Source: Psychrobacillus glaciei (GTDB lineage Bacteria; Bacillota; Bacilli; Bacillales_A; Planococcaceae). From it: 64,000 nt of DNA. A model generated the notes under the pieces. That model was not told the origin of the DNA. It saw only the letters and a program-made list of their open reading frames with translations, and ran no database searches. Shown here one piece after another: positions 55,716 to 64,000 of the stretch (positions are counted from its first letter, which is position 1; the number at the start of each line of letters is the position of its first letter). The stretch covers positions 3,038,001-3,102,000 of the forward strand of contig NZ_CP031223.1 of NCBI RefSeq assembly GCF_008973485.1, written 5' to 3'. The position numbers were made by a program, and so were the translations under genes.

Positions 55716-56293
55716 TACTTGCCATCTCCTTCAAAATCAACGACTGGCGCTTCTTTCGCATTTGCGTCTGCTTTAAAATATTCTTTTTCATCGAAGCCAA
55801 AAATAGAAGCAATAATACTTCCAGGCATGCGTTTTACTTTTTTATTGTAGTCTGAAACTATCCCATTATAGTCTTGTCTTGCTACGGACAAACGATTTTC
55901 TGTTCCAGCAAGTTCATCCATTAATTGACGGAAGTTTGCATCTGCTTTTAAATCAGGATAATTTTCCACTACAACTAACAATCTGCTTAATGCTCCAGAT
56001 AACTGATCATTCGCACTTGCTTGTTCCTCTGGTGTACTTGCTCCTGCTAACTTTGAACGTGCATCCGCGATATTACTAAGTACTTCTTTTTCATGTGAAG
56101 CAAAACCTTTTACCGTATTCACAAGGTTGGGAATTAAATCCAAACGACGTTGCAATTGGTTTTCCACTTGAGCATATGCCTTATTGACATCTTCTTCTCC
56201 ATTTACAAAACCGTTATAACTCGGTATTAAAATGGCCGCAAAGATAGCAATAATCACAATTATAGTTATAAGCGGTCCAAATAATTTCTTCAT
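55715..56293 (-). CDS. lemA: LemA family protein
   Basis: ATG 56293 follows AAGAGGTGAATGAG. The 192-residue product has one N-terminal span (about 5-25), then the LemA helical domain: YNGFVNGEEDVNKAYAQVE, NQLQRRLDLIPNLVNTVKGF and MDELAGTENRLSVARQDYN. LemA proteins are anchored outside the membrane with a long helical bundle. Pairing with a TPM protein is widespread, which suggests a joint envelope function. Confidence 0.93.
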   Translation of the reverse strand: MKKLFGPLITIIVIIAIFAAILIPSYNGFVNGEEDVNKAYAQVENQLQRRLDLIPNLVNTVKGFASHEKEVLSNIADARSKLAGASTPEEQASANDQLSGALSRLLVVVENYPDLKADANFRQLMDELAGTENRLSVARQDYNGIVSDYNKKVKRMPGSIIASIFGFDEKEYFKADANAKEAPVVDFEGDGK

Positions 56294-56455
56294 CTCATTC
56301 ACCTCTTATTAAGTATATTATATTTCTACCTTTAAATCGAAAATGTGAAACCTATTTAACTATACGAAAAAAAACATTAAATGGTTTCAAAAAAATGTGG
56401 CTATCTCCTTTGATTAATATAAAAGTTTTGGGGTATAGCTGAAATAGAATGTTTA

Positions 56456-57415
56456 ATGGAGGTGATTCACATAAATAATTTTAACGATCCTCATGATCCT
56501 TTGCCAACAGACGCAATTGACACACTGGAAAAGATTCAGGGCAAGTTTCCCGGAGCCCGTCGCGCGCATGCTAAGGGAGTGTTTTATGAAGCAATCTTTA
56601 CACCGAATGGAAATGCAATACCGTATACTACCGCTGCACACTTGCAAAATGAACCTGTACCTGCAACTGTTCGCTTTTCTAACAGTCCACCAAACCCAAC
56701 AGCAGCGGATTTTCTTTCCCCTTTCAAAGGTATGTCCGTTCAGTTTCACCTACCAAATGGAACTGCAAGTCATCTGGTGAGCACCACAATCCCTATGTTC
56801 ATAACAAAAGATCCTCAAACCTTTATAGACATGTTGAAAATTTTAACCGCTGACAAAACTGGACTTGATAAAGTGGATCTAGGAATAGGTATACTGAATA
56901 TTATTAAAAAGTATCCCGAAAGAAAAAACATATTACTTGCGCTAAAAGAACAATTTAAACAGCCACCCATAAGTTATGCTCGACTCCATTATTACCCAAT
57001 ACACGCTTTTTATTTTGTGAATAAAGAAGGAAAACGCCAAGCGATCAAATATGAGTGGCAACCCGCACAAGAAAAAAATCCGCTGAAAAATTCAGAAGCT
57101 AAAATAACTTCTCCTGACTATCTCAGTGAAGAACTCCACGAGAGAGTACTGAATGGGTCTGTTTTATTTAACTTAGTTATTCGTTTAGGAGAAGAGGGCG
57201 ATGCTACCGATGATTCAACAGATCCTTGGCCGGACGATAGACAACAGATTGTAGTTGGTCGACTGACTTTAAGTAAAATCCGATATCCAAATGAAGCAAT
57301 TTTATTTGACCCTACCTTAGTCGGCGTGGGTATTGAACTAACGGATGATCCCGTTCTTCACTTCCGTCATAATGCTTATGCTGTCTCGTTTAATAAGCGC
57401 ATAAAAAATGAATAA
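56456..57415 (+). CDS. Catalase-family haem protein (SrpA-like)
   Basis: The 319-residue protein has the catalase core: the distal His region ARRAHAKGVFYEA, RFSNSPPNPTAADF, and the proximal haem ligand Tyr in FRHNAYAVSFNKR. It is shorter than classical monofunctional catalases (about 480) and fits the SrpA-type mini-catalases or catalase-like peroxidases. The ATG at 56456 overlaps GGAGGTG, so the true start may be a few codons later. Peroxide removal or haem-peroxidase activity is expected. Confidence 0.85.
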   Translation: MEVIHINNFNDPHDPLPTDAIDTLEKIQGKFPGARRAHAKGVFYEAIFTPNGNAIPYTTAAHLQNEPVPATVRFSNSPPNPTAADFLSPFKGMSVQFHLPNGTASHLVSTTIPMFITKDPQTFIDMLKILTADKTGLDKVDLGIGILNIIKKYPERKNILLALKEQFKQPPISYARLHYYPIHAFYFVNKEGKRQAIKYEWQPAQEKNPLKNSEAKITSPDYLSEELHERVLNGSVLFNLVIRLGEEGDATDDSTDPWPDDRQQIVVGRLTLSKIRYPNEAILFDPTLVGVGIELTDDPVLHFRHNAYAVSFNKRIKNE

Positions 57416-57566
57416 AGCATGCACAGTGAGAAAAGCGCATGCTTCCTTAAGTGCATCTGGTCTTCACCAATTCCTGAGTGCTTCGGCAGAACCATCTACT
57501 ACACTATTATCGGAGAAATTTTGGGTAATCTTATGGCGGATGATTAATACATCATTGTCCTATAAA

Positions 57567-57614
57567 AAAAAGCATCGATTGCTCAAGAATGATAGGAGCG
57601 ATCGATGCTTTTTA
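57567..57614. terminator. Bidirectional terminator
   Basis: AAAGCATCGATTGCTC pairs with GAGCGATCGATGCTTT between A and T tracts. It separates the convergent catalase and glycosidase genes. Confidence 0.8.
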
Positions 57615-57642
57615 ATTAATTAAAACTTAACAATAGTCTCTT

Positions 57643-59949
57643 TTACTTAGAAGGTGAATACATCGTTTTATCATTTCCATCTATGATTAACAAAGACTTA
57701 CTCGGTATTAACTCACCTTGGAAATCAAACTCATCTTCCGAAAAATTTGCCACTACAGTTAATGATTCTCCGTATTTTGTCATTTGAACTAATCTATCAT
57801 CTGTTAACACTTGAAAATCTGTCATTTCTTCCATAATCGCTTTTTTACTAAAAGTTGACCAAACCTTAGAGTGGCTTACGATTGCTTCTTTATGTTTTTT
57901 CCACTCGTTTTTATCTAGATGATATAAAGGTGGCACATTATAGAGTATTTCATATAACATTCTATTTGCCATTTCGTCTTCGAACTTCAATGTTCCCCAT
58001 CCCCACCAATGAGTCGTAATTACTGAATCGTTATAAACTAACTTATATAGTGGAATTGTGTAAGCTGTATCCAAAAATAGCTTCTTGTACTTCTCCTTTA
58101 CAGGTATTTGTTTAGAAAACATTTCGGGAACCCCGCCAGTACTAGAATAGTATCTTCCTACATAGTATTCACTCTCTTTATTTTTCCCCATGTCCTCATC
58201 CATCCAAGAAAATGATGGTGTTTCTATTCCATGTGCAAAAGCAATAGTTTGGTTAGCAAAATCATTTCCACCCTCGGTACCAACTACCAGACCCCATTCT
58301 TTTTGCAGATAATCCAACCGTTCAATTCTAGCCTGGACATCTTGAGCCTCCGTTGTAATATGTTCTGGCGAATAATCATCAAAGATTTCACCAGTGCCAT
58401 CTGTATCTAAAAACCAGGAGTTAAATGTTACACCAGTATTTAAAATTGAAGTTACTCTTTCTTTTACGCTAGGCATCGCTAGTACGGGATTTAGCTTTCT
58501 TCCTTGGCCTTGGAAACCTTCTATTTTGTTCCCATCTTTATTACTTACAGTTGCATTTTCAAAAAGGGAAGTATCCTTAAACTTAGCTGTTTCCCACTTT
58601 TCTTTCCCTGGTTCATGAATGGAATGGTATGAATCATACGTCCCTATTAAATATCCTTGGTTTTCTGCTTCTTTTACTAACTCTGGTTTGATAAACCCTT
58701 CTTGCCAGTCATCCAAACCAATCCACATATTTTCTAACCCTGATTGCTTCATATCCTTGATTACATCCACCGTATTAGCATCTGCCCACTTCTCAATGGG
58801 GTCAACTGCATTTCCAAGAACGCTTTTCAATAATCGCTTATTTAGGTCAATCAATTCCACAGGATCCAAGTTGTATATACCCATATCTAATTGTTTTTGA
58901 GCTGTCTTATCCATTTGCGTAAATATTTCAGTATTATAAAATTCTTTTAGCAGTGTTACGGCACTTAAGCTTTTCACTATTCTTTTTTTAGTATATTTGT
59001 CTACATAATCTAAGTTGTCTAGATTATCAAAAGCCTTTGAGAGTTCTGAACCATCATCAACTTTTGTATTTAATAACTCCTGAATCCATAACTTCAGGTT
59101 ATCAGGTATACCATCTCTCAACTTTGTCCAGTTTATATTTTCCTCTGAAATCACCGTTCTATCCCAAAAATAAGCATGAGGTGCACCGTAGAGTTTTTCA
59201 ATATTACTATTTTCTTCTGCCTTTTGCCCTAAGGTTTTAAAGTCACCTTGTTCTACCAAATAGTTTTTATATGTCTTTGCAACTTGTACTGGATTTTTTT
59301 CTGTTACATATATTCTAAAGCCATATTCCTTCTGTTTATTAATGGATGGAAACTCATGATTAAAAGCAAATGAAATATCATTTTCTGTATTAAAAGCAAT
59401 TTCATTATTATAAGGATTTTTGATGATATAGACTACCGAATAATCGCTTTTTTCAACTGCAAAAAACTGCATAGAGAAAGACTCAATCACCTTCATTTTT
59501 TCTTCATTTAAATACTCTTTCCAAACAGGATCATCACTTGGAATATACTTACCTTGATTTAATGGAAGCATATATCCATCTCCTGTCACTTTTGGCCAAG
59601 AAAATAAATTTTCTTCATCTTTGTTCGATTTGATGTTTATGTCTATATACTTCTCTTTTTTTTCAAGTTCAATATCAATTCCCTTTTCTGGATAAGTCCA
59701 GGACATCGTATTTCCACTGTCCTGTAAATTAGTAACTTTCATTTTCTCCATTGGTTCCGATGCTCTTTCAGTAATTCCATCGGACTCCACTTCCAACGCT
59801 AATGTCTCTGGATCTACTTGAAAGGTAAAATCTTTATGATCTATTTGTGAATAGAGCTCTTTACTTTTATTCCTTTCATTGTTCATACATCCCGTAAGAA
59901 CAGTCGCTGCAATTGCAGCAATTAACATGATTGCTATTGTTTTTTCCAT
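57643..59949 (-). CDS. Large glycoside-hydrolase-like lipoprotein (GH101-like)
   Basis: ATG 59949 follows GGAGGTGCAATAC. The 768-residue product has a signal ending LTGC, a beta-rich N-terminal half (residues about 30-240) and a TIM-barrel-like C-terminal half with GLDDWQEGFI, FNSWFLDTDGTGEIFDDYS and LVVGTEGGNDFANQTIAFAHG. These acidic strand-end motifs resemble endo-alpha-N-acetylgalactosaminidases (GH101) and related families. The substrate is inferred only by that likeness. It should act at the cell surface. It lies 36 bases behind a histidine kinase gene and is probably controlled by that system. Confidence 0.7.
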   Translation of the reverse strand: MEKTIAIMLIAAIAATVLTGCMNNERNKSKELYSQIDHKDFTFQVDPETLALEVESDGITERASEPMEKMKVTNLQDSGNTMSWTYPEKGIDIELEKKEKYIDINIKSNKDEENLFSWPKVTGDGYMLPLNQGKYIPSDDPVWKEYLNEEKMKVIESFSMQFFAVEKSDYSVVYIIKNPYNNEIAFNTENDISFAFNHEFPSINKQKEYGFRIYVTEKNPVQVAKTYKNYLVEQGDFKTLGQKAEENSNIEKLYGAPHAYFWDRTVISEENINWTKLRDGIPDNLKLWIQELLNTKVDDGSELSKAFDNLDNLDYVDKYTKKRIVKSLSAVTLLKEFYNTEIFTQMDKTAQKQLDMGIYNLDPVELIDLNKRLLKSVLGNAVDPIEKWADANTVDVIKDMKQSGLENMWIGLDDWQEGFIKPELVKEAENQGYLIGTYDSYHSIHEPGKEKWETAKFKDTSLFENATVSNKDGNKIEGFQGQGRKLNPVLAMPSVKERVTSILNTGVTFNSWFLDTDGTGEIFDDYSPEHITTEAQDVQARIERLDYLQKEWGLVVGTEGGNDFANQTIAFAHGIETPSFSWMDEDMGKNKESEYYVGRYYSSTGGVPEMFSKQIPVKEKYKKLFLDTAYTIPLYKLVYNDSVITTHWWGWGTLKFEDEMANRMLYEILYNVPPLYHLDKNEWKKHKEAIVSHSKVWSTFSKKAIMEEMTDFQVLTDDRLVQMTKYGESLTVVANFSEDEFDFQGELIPSKSLLIIDGNDKTMYSPSK

Positions 59950-59985
59950 GTATTGCACCTCCAAAATTAGAATATCGGAGGTGTG

Positions 59986-61338
59986 TTACGCGAATGTTAC
60001 AAAAAACGTTAACCTACTATTCATTAATTCAAATCCAAAGTCCACCTCGTGATTCTCCAAAATGCTCTTAATAATCGGTAAGCCCAAACCTGTGCCAGAA
60101 AGCTCCTTACTTCTCGATTTTTCTAGTACATAAAAAGGTCTCCATACATTTTGCAAATCACTTTCGTCCATTTCTCCAACCCCATTAACAATCGTTAGCG
60201 TTACACTATTATTATTTTTTGTTAAAGCAATTTCTATATTCTTGTCATTAGTATATTTAATAGCATTGGTTATTATATTATCGAGTACCACATCAATTGC
60301 CGCTTTGTCTGCATGGATTACATATTCCATGTCCATGTCTAAACTTAAAGAAAGAAGAATATCGTTTTCCTCAAGTATGAGCCTGTATTTCCTTGCAATA
60401 GCAACAACCCTTTTCCCTAGTTCAAAGGGGTACTTGTTTAATGAGGTGCTTTCTAATTCTGTCCAAAACAAAAGCTTTTCTATTAATAAATCCATTTTTT
60501 CAAGCTGTTCTTCAATTGTGTCTCTGAATGTTCCATCATCTAGTCCATCTGATATTCCTTGTTCATAAACTTTCACTAAGGATAAAGGTGTTTTCAACTC
60601 ATGGGACACATCGGACATTAATTCCTTTAACCGCTTATTTTGACTATTAATCTCTTCTTGAGCTTTTTCTAAGTTTTCACTCATGATGTTGATACTTTTT
60701 GCAAGCTCGCCTACCTCATCATTCGTATTGATTTCTTCTTTTCTAAAGTGTAAATTAGCAATATCTTGAGACAAAACTTTCAGAGACTCTAATGGCCTTG
60801 TAATTTTTTTAGAGAGGATTACTACTAATAAAACAATCAAAATTACAGAAATAGTCATCAAGAAAATATTAAATCTGTTAATAATTTCGATTGTTGCTTC
60901 CATATGTGGCAACGGTAACCCTATTGCAATAATATAATTATCTATTTTTATAAATTTAGTCAAAACTTGATATTTACTTTTGCCTTGGTCATATAGCTTA
61001 TTGACACTTTTATCCTTCAAAGTATTTAATGTACTTTCAGTAATCCAAAATTTATTTAGCTTTATTTTTTTCCTGTCAAATTCAGAAATTATTCTTTCAT
61101 TGAACTGATCCAAACTTCCACTAATCTTTGAATAAACAATCGTTACTGCATATTTCTCTTCTATCTGTTGTAAGTTGTCAGTTCCACGTTGTATCTCACT
61201 AGCTACCTTGTCTAAAACCTTTCTTTGCTCATAAATATAATATCTATCTACTAGGAAAATATTGATAAGAATTGAAAAGATAAAAATACAAATAATGATA
61301 GATGAAATCCCAACAGTGAATTTATTCCTAATTTTGAT
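59986..61338 (-). CDS. Sensor histidine kinase
   Basis: Homology and membrane topology extend upstream of TTG 61113 to near 61338, where GGAGGTG precedes ATC, so the start may be a non-canonical ATC or ATT. With that start the protein has about 450 residues: a span at about 9-30, an extracytoplasmic region, a second span, HAMP, then HisKA with MSDVSHELKTPLSLVKVYEQ and HATPase_c with DNIITNAIKYTND and ELSGTGLGLPIIKSIL. It overlaps the response-regulator gene by 11 bases. If only the internal TTG is used, the first span is lost. Confidence 0.8.
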   Translation of the reverse strand: MKIRNKFTVGISSIIICIFIFSILINIFLVDRYYIYEQRKVLDKVASEIQRGTDNLQQIEEKYAVTIVYSKISGSLDQFNERIISEFDRKKIKLNKFWITESTLNTLKDKSVNKLYDQGKSKYQVLTKFIKIDNYIIAIGLPLPHMEATIEIINRFNIFLMTISVILIVLLVVILSKKITRPLESLKVLSQDIANLHFRKEEINTNDEVGELAKSINIMSENLEKAQEEINSQNKRLKELMSDVSHELKTPLSLVKVYEQGISDGLDDGTFRDTIEEQLEKMDLLIEKLLFWTELESTSLNKYPFELGKRVVAIARKYRLILEENDILLSLSLDMDMEYVIHADKAAIDVVLDNIITNAIKYTNDKNIEIALTKNNNSVTLTIVNGVGEMDESDLQNVWRPFYVLEKSRSKELSGTGLGLPIIKSILENHEVDFGFELMNSRLTFFVTFA

Positions 61339-61981
61339 CGTCCATCACCTCCAGGCAGTACCCAATTCCTCTGTAGGTTTTTATAAAGTCATCCCCTATT
61401 TTCGTCCTTAACCTTCGGATATGTGTATCCACCGTTCGATAATCACCTTCATAATCTATCCCCCAAATTAAATCAACAAGTTTGTCCCTCGATAGAATAA
61501 CACCTTTATTTTTAATGAAGGATAATAACAAATCGTATTCTATTTTTGTTAGTTGTAGTGGCTTCTTGCACTTATATACTTTTTTTTCATGCTCATTAAT
61601 TCGAAGATCTCTCACTTCTATTTCTTCGCTTATGTTCAAAAGTTTTTTCACTCTTAAAATTAATATTCTCGGATCAAATGGCTTTTTAATATACTCATCT
61701 GCTCCACTATGTAATGCCTTTATTTCATCTTCATTTTGACCTTTCGCAGTAAGTATTAGAACCTTAGTACTGCTGTTTTCCTTAATATATTTACAGGCCT
61801 CTATTCCATCAATCTTTGGCATCATCCAATCTAAAATGGCCATGTCCAGCTTGTTTGACTCAAATATATTTAGTGCCTCCTGTCCATCTTTGGCCTCGAA
61901 AATATGGAAGCCTTCCTCTTTTAAATAAGCTGAGAGTATTTTAACCATTTGCTGTTCGTCATCTGCGATTAAAATATTCAT
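61328..61981 (-). CDS. OmpR-family response regulator
   Basis: ATG 61981 follows TTGGAAGGAGAATAGGA, so the longer frame to 62041 is not used. The 217-residue product has a receiver domain with acidic pocket DD at 7-8, phospho-acceptor Asp51 in MAILDWMMPK, and TAKGQNEDE. The C-terminal winged helix has RTVDTHIRRLRTKIGDDFI. It partners the overlapping kinase and probably governs the adjacent surface glycosidase. Confidence 0.92.
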   Translation of the reverse strand: MNILIADDEQQMVKILSAYLKEEGFHIFEAKDGQEALNIFESNKLDMAILDWMMPKIDGIEACKYIKENSSTKVLILTAKGQNEDEIKALHSGADEYIKKPFDPRILILRVKKLLNISEEIEVRDLRINEHEKKVYKCKKPLQLTKIEYDLLLSFIKNKGVILSRDKLVDLIWGIDYEGDYRTVDTHIRRLRTKIGDDFIKTYRGIGYCLEVMDDQN

Positions 61982-62084
61982 TCCTATTCTCCTTCCAATT
62001 ACTGCTTTTAGTACTTCCCCAAAAAATAAAAAATGCTTCACGAAAGTTAACCAAACTAATGATAAGACTTTTTATTTTCTGTAA

Positions 62085-62930
62085 TCAAAGAGTTAAATCA
62101 AAAACCGATATCTCTGAAGGATCCCAAAACCGAATTGGAATTCTCGTAGTACCTATTCCGCTATTCACATAAAGATGATGATCATTCCCAAGCTTATACA
62201 TCCCTTTAGTGTATTTCTTGGCTAGAGGGGGTGTCACTATTGGGCCCACAACTGGAAGAACTACCTGCCCTCCGTGACTATGCCCAGCAAGTGCCAGATC
62301 AAAATTTTCATGCCCTACTTCGTCCACAAGGTCTGGTTGGTGTAATAGAAGAAGAGTAGCACCTTGCTCATCAACACCCGAATATGCTTTTTGAACATTA
62401 GGGTTTCCAAGCATCGCATCATCCAACCCTATAACATTTAATACTTTTCCATTTCCAAGGTCTATTATGCTACTCTCGTTTCGAAGTACCTTAAAACCAG
62501 ATTTCACCATAATATCCGCGTAAAATCGGTTCCCTCCTCCTCCGTGGTCATGATTTCCCCAAACAGCATAATTTCCATACGTGCTTTTCAGCTTTCCCAG
62601 AACATCGCTTATATTCAACCTACCCTCGAACTGAGATGGTACATCCATAAGATCTCCTGTAAAAGCTATTACGTCAGGTTTCAGTCTGTTAATTTTTATT
62701 ACCAACTTTTCTAGCTGCTTTAGTGAAAAATTCGGACCTAGATGTACATCGGAAAATTGCACTACTCTTATGGAATTCTCTCCTCCAGTTGTGAGCTCGA
62801 GTTGATACTCCCTAGTAATAAGACGTTTTGGTTCTATTTTAAATGAATAAGTAACTATTCCCACTGCTAGCATGCTTCCTATAATCGCGCATTTTATTAT
62901 TCTAAGAATTATTTTTTTTGTTTTTTTCAT
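62085..62930 (-). CDS. Membrane-anchored metallophosphoesterase
   Basis: The 281-residue protein has an N-terminal membrane segment (about 10-28) and a calcineurin-type site: VVQFSDVHLG, VIAFTGDLMD, WGNHDHGGGG and LALAGHSHGGQV. These match the YkuE/LpxH-like phosphohydrolases of Bacillus, whose substrate is a phospholipid or nucleotide. The start is ATG 62930. A weak ribosome site leaves TTG 62945 possible. It ends about 100 bases ahead of the two-component genes and may share their promoter. Confidence 0.82.
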   Translation of the reverse strand: MKKTKKIILRIIKCAIIGSMLAVGIVTYSFKIEPKRLITREYQLELTTGGENSIRVVQFSDVHLGPNFSLKQLEKLVIKINRLKPDVIAFTGDLMDVPSQFEGRLNISDVLGKLKSTYGNYAVWGNHDHGGGGNRFYADIMVKSGFKVLRNESSIIDLGNGKVLNVIGLDDAMLGNPNVQKAYSGVDEQGATLLLLHQPDLVDEVGHENFDLALAGHSHGGQVVLPVVGPIVTPPLAKKYTKGMYKLGNDHHLYVNSGIGTTRIPIRFWDPSEISVFDLTL

Positions 62931-63075
62931 TTTTATCACTACCAATCATCTGTATAATTAATAACCGCTATCTAACGGTTTATACTAATCCACTTTTGTG
63001 ACGCGAATGTTACAACATAATTGGGATGGTTTATTGGAAGAAAATGTGGGGCAATAATACTATTAATAATGTAGA

Positions 63076-63116
63076 AAAGCACTCCAAACATTGATATTAC
63101 AATGTTTGGAGTGCTT
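63076..63116 (-). terminator. Terminator of tRNA-Arg
   Basis: AAAGCACTCCAAACATTG pairs with AATGTTTGGAGTGCTTT, and TTTTCTACATT follows on the minus strand. Confidence 0.75.
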
Positions 63117-63143
63117 TCAGGAAAAGTTATTATATTTTAGTAA

Positions 63144-63215
63144 TGCCCTCGGCGAGGATCGAACTCACATTACAAGCTTCGGAGGCTTGTGTGTTATCCA
63201 TTACACTACAAGGGC
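63144..63215 (-). tRNA. tRNA-Arg (anticodon CCG)
   Basis: The 72-base cloverleaf reads GCCCTTGTAGTGTAATGG at the 5' end. The anticodon loop is CTCCGAA flanked by CAAGC/GCTTG, so the anticodon is CCG (codon CGG). The T arm has GAGTTCGATCC. The acceptor GCCCTTG pairs with CGAGGGC, and CCA is not encoded. Location beside clpP matches B. subtilis trnQ-Arg. Confidence 0.95.
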
Positions 63216-63279
63216 AAGCGACTTATCTATTATACAAATAGAACGGGCAAAATTCAACCTTTCATTTTGAAGCTTAAAA

Positions 63280-63310
63280 TTTGACCTTCCTTGACCATAA
63301 TGTGTATGAT
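63280..63310 (+). promoter_or_regulatory. CtsR operator and clpP promoter
   Basis: TTTGACC at 63280-63286 and CTTGACC at 63290-63296 form the reverse complement of the CtsR heptad repeat with a three-base spacer. TTGACC (63281) and TATGAT (63305-63310) with 18 bases between make a SigA promoter overlapped by the operator, so CtsR would block transcription until heat or protein stress. Confidence 0.8.
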
Positions 63311-63379
63311 AAAGTTACAACTGAGAGAATATTTCTCAGTAATCAACTTACAATACCACTTTTGAAGGAGGCAATCAGG

Positions 63380-63976
63380 ATGAATTTAATTCCTACAGTT
63401 ATTGAACAAACAAATCGTGGGGAACGCGCATATGACATTTACTCACGATTACTAAAAGACCGTATTATCATGCTTGGAAGTGCTATTGATGACAACGTTT
63501 CAAACTCCATCGTTGCCCAATTATTATTTTTAGAAGCAGAAGATCCAGAAAAAGATATCTCCATCTATATTAATAGCCCAGGCGGAAGCATCACTTCTGG
63601 AATGGCAATCTACGATACAATGCAGTTCATCAAACCAGATGTACAAACGATCTGTATCGGTATGGCTGCTTCTATGGGTGCATTCTTACTAACAGCTGGA
63701 GCAAAAGGAAAACGTTATGCGCTTCCTAACGCAGAAGTTATGATTCACCAACCACTTGGTGGAGCACAAGGGCAAGCAACAGAAATCGAAATTGCGGCTA
63801 AACGTATCTTACACTTACGCGATAAATTAAATGGCATTATGGCGGAACGTACTGGCCAACCTCTAGAAGTCGTTTCAAGAGATACAGACCGTGATAACTT
63901 CATGACTGCAGAACGTGCAAAAGAATACGGTTTAATCGACCATATCATTAGCCGTAGCGAAATGAAAAAAGCTTAA
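63380..63976 (+). CDS. clpP: ATP-dependent Clp protease proteolytic subunit
   Basis: ATG 63380 follows GAAGGAGGCAATCAGG and gives the standard 198 residues. The longer frame from 63281 runs through the promoter. The serine peptidase has Ser98 in GMAASMGAF, His123 in MIHQPLGG and Asp172 in SRDTDRDN. ClpP forms the tetradecamer used by ClpC, ClpE and ClpX and degrades tmRNA-tagged proteins made through the ssrA system of this window. Confidence 0.98.
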   Translation: MNLIPTVIEQTNRGERAYDIYSRLLKDRIIMLGSAIDDNVSNSIVAQLLFLEAEDPEKDISIYINSPGGSITSGMAIYDTMQFIKPDVQTICIGMAASMGAFLLTAGAKGKRYALPNAEVMIHQPLGGAQGQATEIEIAAKRILHLRDKLNGIMAERTGQPLEVVSRDTDRDNFMTAERAKEYGLIDHIISRSEMKKA

Positions 63977-64000
63977 TAAAAATCGTACCCAAGGAAATTT

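Noticed and set aside
63281-63379. Longer N-terminus for ClpP
   Set aside because: The extension crosses the CtsR box and promoter, and the ribosome site and the standard 198-residue length both point to 63380.

Overview
The window reads as a chromosomal stretch of a low-GC, Gram-positive, spore-former-like Bacillales, most like Planococcaceae or Bacillaceae (for example Psychrobacillus relatives). The basis is the cggR-gapA-pgk-tpiA-gpmI-eno operon, the secG-est-rnr-smpB-ssrA block, clpP with a CtsR box beside a tRNA-Arg, strong AAGGAGG ribosome sites, frequent TTG and GTG starts, and a tmRNA tag reading (A)GKTNNNLAFAA. The exact species cannot be fixed from the sequence alone.

Layout. Positions 1-2000 hold the start of a Tn7-like transposition operon on the minus strand (tniQ, then tnsA running off the edge) and a small zinc-ribbon gene. 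Positions 2.3-7.6 kb carry a YTGPGGG-repeat protein and a two-gene Gabija-like anti-phage operon (OLD/TOPRIM ATPase plus UvrD-type helicase). Positions 8-21 kb are a row of small minus-strand genes (lipoproteins, short membrane proteins, an Xre regulator, an M1-like peptidase lipoprotein). Nearly every gene is separated from the next by a copy of a palindromic 30-75 bp repeat built around ACTAAACTGCTGCGTTAGTT and GCACCCGTTAGC. One such copy has been split by a group II intron, which is itself split by a second group II intron. One repeat-to-repeat unit is duplicated almost perfectly.

Positions 21.3-27.9 kb are mixed accessory genes: a GC-rich TIR-domain gene, an ArsR-type regulator with an MFS exporter, an APH-type phosphotransferase, and a DUF262 plus nucleotidyltransferase gene pair that looks like an undescribed defence module. 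Positions 28.3-32.8 kb are conserved core (ssrA, smpB, rnr, est, secG). From 34.6 to 44.1 kb lies an island flanked by direct copies of the 3' end of eno. Inside it is a second row of small genes with degenerate copies of the same repeat, plus several decayed genes (isochorismatase, methyltransferase, Dam methylase).

Positions 44.1-51.2 kb are the glycolytic operon under CggR control. Positions 51.4-57.6 kb hold a glutaredoxin-like gene, an ECF sigma/anti-sigma pair, a GNAT acetyltransferase, a LemA/TPM pair and a catalase-like protein. Positions 57.6-63 kb hold a two-component system with a large glycosidase-like lipoprotein and a metallophosphoesterase. The window ends with tRNA-Arg(CCG) and clpP.

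The most unusual feature is the pair of gene rows (8-21 kb and 35.5-43.4 kb). All but one gene in them share one orientation. The genes are mostly one per unit, each unit is bounded by a palindromic repeat, and one whole unit is duplicated with both borders inside repeats. This resembles a cassette array, although no dedicated recombinase is visible beyond a truncated tyrosine integrase at 17.05-17.32 kb. The repeats do not match the classical integron attC core.
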